Below, piece by piece: positions 32,865 to 44,800 of a stretch of DNA of 64,000 nt. The notes under the pieces were generated by a model. That model saw nothing but the letters and a program-made list of their open reading frames with translations, was not told the origin of the DNA and made no database searches. Both the position numbers and the translations under genes were made by a program. The first letter of the stretch is position 1; each line of letters opens with the position of its first letter. The stretch comes from Symbiodinium natans (Eukaryota > Sar > Dinophyceae > Suessiales > Symbiodiniaceae), in the NCBI GenBank assembly GCA_905221605.1, contig CAJNDS010002363.1, positions 275,589-339,588 of the forward strand, in the 5' to 3' direction.

Positions 32865-35800
32865 TCGGATGATGCCATAACCTGCGGCAAGCGCGCAGGG
32901 TTTTCTAGGGGTCAGGTATTCCAACCCTATAACCCTAAACCCTAAACCCTAAGCCATGAAAGCCCCCCAAAATAAACCAAACCACCGCACCCCCTCCCAG
33001 AAACAATCCGAACACTGAGCCCTAAACCTTGGGATGTTCCCCCCCCCCCCATACTAACAGTCCTTTATCGGATTTTAGTACCCCCCCCCCCTCTATAATC
33101 CCGAGGGAGATCCCCACATAAATCCCACAAATCCCCCCATGGCCCCAAGAACTCTCACAAATTCTATAAGGATTCTGGGCTATGTTGAGCCTGAGGGCAT
33201 TTAAAACCCCATGAATCCCTGCAGTTTAAAGCCCGAAACCCCACAAACCCCAGAAACCTCGAAAGCCCTAAAGCCCCAAAACCCCTAAACTCCCTAAGAT
33301 CCCAACCAGTCTCTGACATTCAGAACCCAGGGCACCGTCGAAATAGCCAGCGCGTCCGGCAACCTAGGATGGACTGCAGGACTGTTTGCCGCGACTTAGA
33401 GGGTTTGTTGAGTTTTCTGTTTTTGTGTAGGGGGTGTGGTGGTTCACAGACACAGACACGGACACCGACAGAGACACAGAGACACAGAGACACAGAGACA
33501 CAGAGACAGAGAGACAGAGAGACAGAGAGACACAGAGACACACAGACACAGAGACACAGAGACACACAGACACAGAGAGAGAGAGAGAGATATATATATA
33601 TGTATACATACCCGTGAACTAACTCAGGCAAGGTGCGTTGATGTCCTCCTTGAACGTGATGCGCACGATGGACACGTTGTCAGCCTGGCAAGGTGGGTTC
33701 AGATTTAGGGACTTTCGGAAACATGGCCATGCTTTCGAAGAAGGTGGCGAAAACCATGCACAAAGAAATCTGGGATCAGAGCACCAAAGGAACGTCCGGT
33801 TTAGGGTTTGGGTTTAGGGTCTCAATACCCTTTGGCCACGTAAAGGGTTCAGGGCTAGGCTCTTGCTTTGGAAACTTGGGTGTCTACGCCCTCTTCAAAG
33901 CCACAGACACACACATCAGATTTGAACTATGTATAGGGTATTTGTATTCCTGTAGGTATGTATGTACGTGCGTACATTGTAATACGTGCATATAAAGATA
34001 TATACATACACTGGGTAGCCCAGAAACCATATCATACTAAGGGCACCCTTGTTTGGGTTGGCTACTTTATAAGGGACTCAGTACCAAACAAACAAAAAAC
34101 AAAAAAAGGTAAACGGTACCACTGGGCTACCGAGACACAAACCCCAAACCCCAAAATAGGCAAAAAGGACCACTGGGCTACCAAGTATGTGTGTATTTAT
34201 ATACTTTTGCATTTAGGCATTTTTGCACATATACATATCTATCTCTGGGCCCACGTTCTGAATCAAGGCACCTTGCTTGCTTGAGGGTGCCTGCAAGGCG
34301 TAGATGGCCCGAGGCGTGAGCCATAGCCCCAAACCCTAAACCCTAAACCCTAAAACCTAAGCCCTAAGACCTAAGCCCTAAGTCCTAAACCCTGAACCTC
34401 AAAACCTAATCCCTAAACCTAAACTCTAAACCCTAAACCCTAAACCCCAAAAACCGCAACACGGCCCAGGCACGTGAAACAAGCGGCCAAGCTCGCGATT
34501 GGCGAAGCGCAGGGCCAAAATGTTGAGCACCTCGCAGAAGCCGTATGCAATCACTCAAAAGGGTTTAGGGTTTAGGGTTTAGGGACCCTTGAAAGGGAAC
34601 ATAAGGGTACTGTAAGGTACCAAATTCCCTTAACGGGTCGAACTTGGGGGAGAGAAGCTAAAGCCTAAATCCCTTGCAAGCGTATAGCTTAGGTGCCTAA
34701 ATTCACCCAAAAGGGAAAAAATAGGAGATATAGAGTACCTAATTCGCCTGCCCTGTGCAACGTAGCTTGCAGGGTCCGGTCTTGAAAACCCTGAACCCGG
34801 AAGCCCTAAACCCTAAACCGCCTAAACCCTAGACTGTTTTCTATGTGGGAAGTTCTCTAAACTAGGGTCCCTGTTAAGGGGTCCTATACTTACAAGGTGC
34901 CGTACTCTATATATATATATATGTATATACATATATGTATATATATATAGGACCGCAAGAGTGACCCTACTTTAGAGAACTGCCCCATGTGTGTGTGTGG
35001 ATAAACACGACACCCCGGAACTTCCCGCGTGCACCCTTGTGCGCTGAGCCTGGCTCAACTCTAAAAACCCCTCAACTGCCAGTCCCGCCGTCCTGATTGG
35101 GGAAGCACCCTTTAGGGTTTAGGGTTTAGGGTTTAGGGTTTAGGGTTTACCCGGCAGCGAGTGTCCAGGAACGAAGGATGTCTTCGGAAGGATGGGGTTG
35201 TATGCAACGAGTGTTGCGCCGAAGATACTGTTAGACCACAAGCAACTTGGACAGCTACTTCGCTATTAAGGCGCATGAAACCCCACCCTAAACCCTAAAC
35301 CCTAAACCCTAAACCCTACACCCTACATCCTAAACCCTAAACCCTCTCCCATGATGCTTCTTCTGCCAGAGAAGCGCCATGTTCTTGGCCAGGTAGTGGT
35401 CAATTCTGTAGACCTGGGACCTTAGCACAGTCGTGACAACGTGTTGCAAAAAAACGAAAACGTGTTGCAAAAAACCGAACCTAGGCCACACCGGCCATGA
35501 AAGCAGCCATGGCAATGTCTGATCCTGCGAGTTCAAAGCTGAGCCCGACACAGCACAGCTCGAAAGTCACAGAAGGTTGTCCCTTATTATCATCCCCATA
35601 TACATTGTGTTGACAATGTGAATGTCCCAAGTGCACCAAAATACCTACATGTTTTTTGAATGGCAGCCCTCAGCCCTCAGCCCTCAGCCCTCAGCCCTCA
35701 TCCCTCCCTCCAGGCTGTGCCCTAAACCCTAAACCCTAAACCCTAAACCCTAAACCCTAAACCCTAGACCCTAAACCCTAAACCCTAAACCCTAAACCCT

Positions 35801-38800
35801 AAACCCTAAACCCTAAACCCTAAACCCTAAGTGCAAGTTGGGGCCCAAGCTCATTCAGGTATGCGGAGAGCTGGGATGCGAGATCCCGAGCCTGGCTGTG
35901 AAGGAGGCCAGGGTTGTTCGTTTAGGGTTTAGCGTTGAGGGTTTAGGGTTTTGGGTTTAGGGCTTAAGATTGAGAGGGTGTAGGGTTTAAGGTGTAGGGT
36001 TGGCTTCTGCCAGCCATGCAACGGTGAGGATGCAGGGCGTGGTGGTAGGGTCTTGGCTACCTGCACATTCCTGCGCTGAGCTCCTCGAAAAGCCTTCTCT
36101 CGTCCAAAATGCACTGCGAAATAGCACAAAGTACTCCCAGGGCTGCAAGGCGAGAAATTTGCAGTTGGGGTTGAGGGTTTAGGGTTCAGGGTTTCGGGAA
36201 CCTCAAGCCCTAAACCCTAAACCTCTAGCCCTAAACCCTAAACCCATACCCCTAAACCTACAATCCCTCAAGCCCTGGAAGCACACTCAGGAGGGGACTG
36301 ACTGCAGGTCATGGCCGAAGGGCTTTTCAACAATCACACCTGTGGCTCCGCATTTGTAGGGTTTAGGGTTTAGGGTTTAGGGTTTAGGGTTTAGGGATGA
36401 GAAAACCTAAACCTTGGGATGTTCCCACTTATACCAACAGTCCTTTGTCGGGAAGATAACAGGGGGTACTATAATCCCAATTAAGGACTGTTAGTAGCAG
36501 GGGGGAACATCCCAACCTGAACCCTGAACCCTGAACCCTGAACCCTGAACCCTGAACCCTGAACCCTAAACCCTAAACCCTAAACCCTAAACCCTAAACT
36601 GGAGCTTCGTTTAGGGGTTTAGTTGGGGTTTGGGTTACAAAGGGGCCCTCGAAGCCATGGCATGGGCGCTGAAGACTTGGGCCCAGTCAAAGCCACAAGA
36701 CGCCCATCAAACCCTAAACCCTAAACCCTAAACCCTAACCCCTAAACCCTAAACCCTAAAAGCCGTGGATGCATTTTACAGCAATGCGGCATGGGAACAA
36801 ACTCAATCGTTCAATTGCATGTTCAGAACTCGTCAATATCAAGCACTGCTTGATAGACCGGATGTACAAATGAGCACTCCCCGGGGAGGAACAAGAAGTG
36901 GACTTGCTTGATATTCACTTGGCGGGTCTTTAGATCAGCAGAAGATGGCTTCGTGAGGAGACTATGGATGAAGGCGTAGCCTGCTCAGATCATGACGTGC
37001 AGGTGAACATGACTGAGGGCGCGCACGGACATAGCCGGTACCCGGCCAGCACTCCTCTCGATTTGCTGAGCGACCGGGGAATTGCAAAGAAATAGGGCTT
37101 GGGGTCATGAGGACCTCGGCTGCAAGGGCTCAAACAAAAAATGCTAATTAGGAGAGACCACTACGAAAGAGCCTGTCCCTCGCCGGTCCCTTATCACGAA
37201 AGTGGTTACCCTAAACCCTAAATCCGGGTGCAGAACATGGTTTAGCTTGGGCTGCCGCATGTTGATTTGCTCTACGGGTAGCTGCATGGCCCCTTAATAT
37301 GAGCCCTCTTGTATACCCCTTAAATACCCTATACCCCCAAGGGCCCATACTTCAGAGCCCTGTGCTGAGTAGTCTTGGGCAGGAGCCCGCCCTTGCGCCC
37401 CATGCTAAACCCGAAGCCTGTGGGTTGCTCCAGGAGCAACCCACAGTCTCTATTCAGCCTAAACACCCGTCGAGGGATTGAGGCTATCACACCCCGAGCG
37501 GGCTTCGAACTTTGCACATTTCTTCCGTGTCCCCTATAAGTATCCGAATTGCCCACAGGGGTGCCTTGCTATAAGACGGCCCCGATGATTTCTATGATTT
37601 CGGGTACCCAGAAAGGTAAATGACGTCACATGGAGTTTTACGGTACTTTCTGGGTCATGAGGCCCATAAAGCCTAAAACCTAAGCCCTAAGTCTTATACG
37701 TCCAAAGCCCTGAACCCAAAAACCTAAGTCAAGCCCCGAGCCCCTGGAACACCCTTGAGGCGGTCTTGCCGGATGAGCTTCACCGCCTCGTGGAAAAGGA
37801 AAGGCCTTAGAGCGGAATCTCCGTATAGGGTTTAGGGTCGAGGGAGGCTTAGGGTTTAGGGTTTAGGGGTTTGGGGGTTTCGGGTTGAGGGGTTTAGGGT
37901 GTCTGGGGGGTTTAGGGTTTAGGGGGGGGGGGGGGGGGGTGTTTTTTGGACACACTGCAGGGCACATGCGGGGGAAACGCGTCACAAGTGCCACTACACT
38001 CAGCAACAAACCAAAACACAGTCTTCAGGTCATCACTCACTTTTACCGAACCCTAAACCCTAAACCCTAAACCCCAAACCCTAAACCCCAAACCCTAAAC
38101 CCTAAACCCTAAAACGAAGCAAGCCTTGCTCAACCACGTCCATCATCATCCAACAAACACAACCCCTTTCCAACGACCCGATAGGACTGTCTCCAGATCC
38201 TAGCTGTTTTTCTATTTCATTCAATGATTGATGTCCCTCAACCACCCTATGGGCACCCAAGGCCAGATAAACAAAAAGGGTGATGCAAACCTACACTTTT
38301 CCACACAGCAATACTCATTGCCCACTGACGAGGGGTTTAGGGTTTCTTTGTTTAGGGTTTAGGGCTAGGGCTTAACTTCTGAATTCCACACCCCCTTACG
38401 AGCCTAATCATGAGAGGCTTGAGATTTTCTTGGATTTTTGTGGACAAAACCAAGGAAACCGTTTCTAAGGAGGTTAGTGAACTGTGTGCTGCGGGCTTGG
38501 GGTCAACAGTTTCAGGAAGCCACTCTGTATCTTCACAGCACGACGTGTTCCGGGGGTTTAGGGTTTCGGGCCTACCCTGCGCCCCAAGGGAGAGAGACAA
38601 GATCATTAGGGGTTCAAGGTAAGTTCCCTGGCGACAGGAGACAAAGCCATCGGGACTAGACCATCGAGGCCCCGCCGCCCCCCCACCCCCCGCAACCCCA
38701 CTGGCCCTCAACCTTAGAAGCCTTCTCGAAACCTCCTACAAGAGGGACCGCCTAGACCCTAAACCCTATACCCTAAATGAACGCCATAAACCTCCAAGCA

Positions 38801-41800
38801 ACACTACTTTCGCAGGGGGCCCGGCGGCAAAGCCAAGTAAAAGATCCGATTGTCGACCAGCCTCCCCACAGGAACTCAAGCTCCTTTAGGGCCCTAACAC
38901 CCTCAACCCGAAGCCCTAAACCCCCAACCCCAGCCCTAAACCCTAAACCCTAAACTCTACACCCGAATCGCTGGGCTCAGAGTAGTTCCTGCACCGCCCC
39001 TTGAAGGCGTAGCACGCAAAGCCCCAGGAAAGCTAAGTTACACAAAACCTACTTTGCGAAAAACAAAATGAAGTATCCTAATGTCCATGTGCTGCTGACC
39101 CTACCCCAAACACTCCTCTTATGGGGCTGCGTTGGGCTCAGTGGGGGGGGCTTACTGTCCAGGGGCACGGCACTTGTACACCCCCGCAGCCCTGCGGTAC
39201 CAGAATGAAAGGCAAGTTCCTCGCTCGACCACGGGTACACAAGATCTGAGCTTCCGAACCTTGGATTTCGCCCTGCACCCTAGAACCGACACCCCGAACC
39301 CGCTTGCAACCCACCCTAAGCCCTACACCTAAACCCCAAACCCTAAAAACTAAACCCTAAACCCTAAACGAACCCTGCAGCTTCCGGCCCGCTGGCGTTG
39401 GTCTGCAGGCAGTGGTGGAGGGCCCTGTCCAGGCTAGTTTAGGGATGTAAAGCCCAAACCCTATAGACCCTAAACCCTAAACCCTAAACCCTAAACCCCT
39501 AAACCCTAAAACCCTAAACCCTAGAGACCCGAACCCTCAACCCTGGACCCTGCTCTCTGGGCCCTCAACAGCCGCCCTTATTACGAAGCCCCGGCACTGA
39601 CCCAGGACTACTATAGGAGGTTCAGGGTTACTTATAACCCCAATGAATGAACTGTACTTGGTTTAGGGTTTAGGGTTTAGGGTTTAGGGTTTAGGGTTTA
39701 GGGTTTAGGGTTTGGGGTTTGGGGTTTGGGGTTTGGGGTTTGGGGTTTGGGGTTTAGGGTTTATAAGCCCCCTAAGTCCTCTAAGTAGGTTATAAGTAGA
39801 CTTGTTATTATTTTGGGGTTATAATTACCCCTGAACCCCCAAGTAGCCCCACCCGAGCTACCTCCCTTCCCAAAACATCATGCCCAAACAAGCATCAGGT
39901 CAGGGTTTGGGGTTTGGGGTTTAGGGCTCAGAGTTTAGAGCTTAGGGTGGGTTTTTGTTGGCATTAGTTCTTGGGGTAGGTGGTGCAAGTAGTGAGGGCG
40001 TAGGGCCGGGGGGGGGAGGGGGGGGGGGGGAGGGGGGGAGGGGGGGGAGGGGGGGGGGAGGGGGGGGGGAGGGGGGGGGGGAGGGGGGGGGGGGGGGGAG
40101 CGGGGGGGGGGGGGGGGGGGGGGAAGCCTAAAGCAGAAAGCCATGATCACCCAGCCGCGAGCCTAAAGGTGTCCACATCTTTGAAGTTGACCTCGCAGGG
40201 ACCAAATGGCAAAAACACAAAGGGGAATATTGCAAGGCCTGCTTGATGCGAGCCGATGTTTAGGGTAACTAGCTTATATTACGACGTTATCGGGACTCTG
40301 ACAAGGAATAATATGGCAATCATTCTGGCTCCGGGTGTTTCCTTCAAATCCCGATTTAGGACTGCCAGTCTAAGGGGGGAACATCCCAACTGATAAAGCC
40401 TTTCCACCAGGGACCCCCCCCAGCAGGGAACCCCTAGCTGGAGAAACCTCCAAAACTCCGTGGGCCCAAGGGTTAAGCCTAGGACGACCACCGACCTCCG
40501 TGCCTCAAGAACATCCCTAATGAAAGCACATCTTCAGCCCCAAGGCCCTGAACACATGAAACCTCAAAACCCTGAGACCTAAACCCCTAAAACCCGTAAA
40601 GCCCCAAACCTAAAGCCCCAAGCCCTTTCTTCTCGACTGCGCTCTGAAACCCTACAAGCGTGCGCTAGAGGCTCCGGCGCCTGAGAAGTAAAGAAGAAGC
40701 AAAGTGACATGTAGGACAGCAGATATTCAGCCAGCCTACGAACAAGCGCATCGTACTCAGGCTCCTCCACCCGAAAACCCCAAACCCTAAACCCTAAACC
40801 CTGAACCCTAAACCCTAATTTTTTACTAAACCCTAAACCCTAAACCCTAAACCCTAAACCCTAAACCCTAAACCCTAAACCCTAAATAAACCCTAAACCC
40901 AAACCCTCAGACCCCAGGAGGGCCACAGGGACTTTCAACAAACACTACTTGGAGGTGCATGGGACTTATAAGTAGGGTTCTAAGTACCAGAGATAACCTA
41001 CAAACTTCCCTACTACTTTGTCAATGCCCACGTTTTTGTTGGTCTTGCAGTACAGTCAGACATGGGTATGTGAGGCTAACGTGCAGTATTTGGGTTGTTC
41101 CCCTTATACTGACAGTCCTTAATGGGATTATAGGTACCTATTAGCATCCCGATTAAGTGCTGTTAGTATAAGGGGGAAAACCCCAACTCACAATCGTAAA
41201 CCTCCTAAACCAGCTGCAGCGGTCAACGAGCAGCCAACATCCGAAACCCGTCAACACACCGACGGCACTGGCACCCCTGGCTAATATTCAGATGAGCTCA
41301 ACTTCTTCTTTGCCACCTGCCTAGCTTTGGGCTTAGGGTTTGGATTTTGTCGGATTAACAGTCATATTACAAAACAAGAATATATTAACATCTTCATGAA
41401 ATATGCTATTGATAAGAAGGTATGCCAGTGTACTAATGGAAGAAAATGCAAAACATGTTCATGTATCAAAACAACAGTATAAAACTTTAGCAAGGTGAGT
41501 ATATAAGAATCCAATAATCTGAAAATTCAAGTAGTAGAATACGAAATAAATAAATATACATATATATATATATGACTATGATACGCAAATGTGGAGGCGC
41601 AGCCCAACGCTTTGCTGCTGCTCAGTGGCTGGGACGAAGTGCAGCGTGGAGGCGAAGTGCTGGCCAGGTGAAAGGCGCCCCGGAAAAGGGTTTGGAGGTT
41701 TAGGGTTTAGGAGGTTTAGGAGGTTTAGGGTTTAGGGTTTGGAGGTTTAGGGTTTAGGTGGCTTAGGAGACTTAGAAGGCTAAGGAGGTTTAGGGTTTGG

Positions 41801-44800
41801 GTTTAGGACATATCAAGCCTTGTGACCGTAAACCCTGCAAAGCATAAACCAGAACACGCGCCCTTACACACTGCTGGTTTTGGGGTTTAGGGTCTGAGGG
41901 CTTATGCGACGTCTCCGGGGGCTTATGCGGGCGCTTGTCTTGGCAAGGGCAGGCAAGCCTTGTTTGCCCTTAAGCTTTAAACCCCAGGCCCGTATCAGTC
42001 AACCAAAAGCACTAAACCCTAAACCCTAAACCCTAGAGACCCTGAGTGGTCTGGATCGCACATGTGAGCGCAGCGGTTTTTTTGGAGCATCTAGGCAGCA
42101 CCCAATGCCGCTCCCGAAAGCCTGGCAAGATCCCTAGATTAGGGTTTAGGGTTTAGGGTTAGGGTTTAGAATATGTCCAACTCACCGACGGACATAGACC
42201 AATTTTTGGACATTTTGGAGGTCAGGTCTGCCCCTGTCTCCTGTACCAACGACCCTAAGCATAGAACCTCACATCATCTCCGAACCGTGAGCCAAGTACT
42301 GTAAGCCTCTGAACCTCCAAGCGCCAAGATGCCTCTGAACCTCTAAACGTGAGGGCGACCCTTGATTTTGTTGCCTAAAATACCCAAAACCTCCAGCTTG
42401 AACGCCCATGTTCATTTCCAAGGTTGCATGAAACTCCGGAGTTGTCGAAGGCTTCATGCTTGAGTGGCAGCCTAAGCCCTCAACCCTAAACCCTAAAGTC
42501 AGGGGTTTGAGGGTTCCGGGTAGAGGTGCTTAGAGGGTTGTGGGCTGTGAGGACTTCTGGTGAAGGCCCCAAGACACCAGGCCCCTTGTCCGACAAACTC
42601 TAAGCCCAAGCTTTAGGGTTTAGGGTTTGGGGTGTCGGGTTGAGGGTTTAGGGTTCAGGGCCGCGCCCTGCCCCCCCAAAAGTGAAACCACAGATCTCGA
42701 AAACGTCCGCGGCGCCCGAAGATCTGTTGGCTTGGCGCATTCCTGCTCCTTGGCAGCGCCCATAAACCATACTCCCCTTAGAACCTTAAAAAAGCAATAC
42801 GTTTAATATCCTCTTGGGTTTTATATGAACAAAAATAACACTTCCCAAAGGGGATATAGTAAACCCGACAACTCTCGACACTAGCCCTCAGGCTCTAAGG
42901 CATCTGATTTTGGGTTTTTGGTCCAAAAGGCCTGCTCATACAAGGTTTTAGGGTTTAGGGTTTAGGGTTTAGGGTTGTTTGCAACCCGGAAGGCCGACAC
43001 CTTCGGAAAGCTGCATCCGTTGCGAAACTCCGACACAAGCCCTAATATCGGGGGGCGGAATAATTACTTAAGAGTCCCCCCTTATGGTCCCCATAAAATT
43101 ATACTATCATAATTACTTAAGAGTCCCCCCCTTATGGTCCCTTTGTAATGATACTATCATAAGCATCGGAAAACCCTGTTCTAATTCTTGAGGCCCCTAT
43201 GGTAAGCCCTGTAAGCCCTGAACCCTCAACCATCTCGGCCTTGGCAGCCCAGCAACCATATCAAAATAACGGCACCCTTCTTTGGGTTGGTTACTTTACA
43301 AGGGAACCTTGAACCAACAACGAAAAGGCCTAAACCCTAAACCCGGTGACCCTAAACCCGCCTAAACCCTAAACCCTAAACCCTAAACCCTGAACCCTGA
43401 ACCCTGAACCCTGAACCCTAAACCCTGAACCCTAAACCCTAAACCCTAAACCCTAAACCCTAAACCCTAAACCCTAAACCCTAAACCCTAAACCCTAAAC
43501 CCTACCCCTGGGCTACGAAGAGGCTGCACAAAAAAACCGATGGCAGAAGGCAAATGCAAGGCGAGTGGCCAGGTATGGCTTCAACCGATTCTGAATCCTG
43601 AGTCTTTGCTTAGGGTTTAGGGTTTAGGGTTTAGGGTTTAGGGTTTAGGGTTTAGGGTTTAGGGTTTAGGGTTTAGGGTTTAGGGTTTAGGGTTTAGGGT
43701 TTAGGGTTTAGGGTTTAGGGTTTAGGGTTTAGGGTTTAGGGTTTAGGGTTTCTTTTTCTTTTGGGAAGAGGGGGGGGGGGGAGACGCCAGGGGTTTTTGC
43801 CACCCGACTAGCCACAGCAATGCGGGGATAAGTGTGCGGGGTGGGGGGAGGGTTTAGGGTTTAGGGTTGAGGGTTTAGGGTTTAGGGTTTAGGGTTTAGG
43901 GTTTAGGGATTCTGGCTTAGGGCTTAGGACTCAGGAAAGTCGAGTTCCTATGTGGCCCCTCAGAAGAAATCACGTGCCCCATGCTACGATGGTCCTGAAT
44001 AAGGTCTATGAGCTCTAAAACTTTTCAGCTTAAACCTAAAGCTTTACCCTGGACGTTTTATGCCACATGCGGCCAGATATTCTTAAGCAGCAACATTCCT
44101 CTTGCAACGGTCTTCTGGGTAAACGCTAAACCCTCAACCCTGAACTCGAAACCCCACCCCCTAAACCCTAAACCCTAAACTCGAAACCCCAAACCCGAAA
44201 CCCCGATTGAAGAACCTGGAGCTGAAATTCTTCGATTCGGAGGGTGCTTGTGAGTAATCCGGGTTTAGGGTTTAGGGCTAGGGTTTAGGGTTTAGGGTTT
44301 AGGGTCTAGGGTCTAGGGTTTAGGGTTTAGGGTTTCGGGTTTAGGGTTCAAGGTTTAGGGTTTCGGGTTTGGGGACCCAATCTGCACTTGCATCTGGCCA
44401 AGCTTAGGGTTCAAACCCTGCAAAGTTCAGAAGGCAATACCACGCACAACTCACCCCCCCACCCTCAAAGAACCAAAATAAATGTGTATATACATATTTA
44501 TGTGTATATATACATGAAATACAACATTCTTCATTATAAACAAATAGTGAAATTGGTCCTGAGACATTAAGCCTTGCAGATACCCGGCCGGGGTGACTTG
44601 TTGCGATGAAAAGTGAATACCACATTTCAACACTGACAACTGACTCCGCGGGGGAGTTGCTCTGAGATCTGGGCAAAGATTCGGTATCCGAGATGTCCTT
44701 GTGGTAGCTCGGATCGTCGCCTAGATGATTTGGTTCTCGGCTGAGGAGTACTCTAACCTCCCCCAAAAACCTAAAGTGAACCGCACAAAAAACAAACTAC

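Noticed and set aside
33637-33684. PP2C phosphatase tail (ADNVSIVRITF)
   Set aside because: The segment aligns without gaps to G6PD after LRFANR, with phase-matched splice sites to the neighbouring G6PD exons.
34474-34530. Amino-acid permease loop (LRFANRELGRLFHVPG)
   Set aside because: The VPG residues fall after the donor CAC|GTGCCT; the exon is the G6PD block LRFANR.
35891-36160. Extra G6PD-like sequence (ARDLASQ, and open frames at 36020-36160)
   Set aside because: Family spacing between VEKPFG and YRID is already filled by the exon at 35826-35870. Including these would add residues absent from the family.
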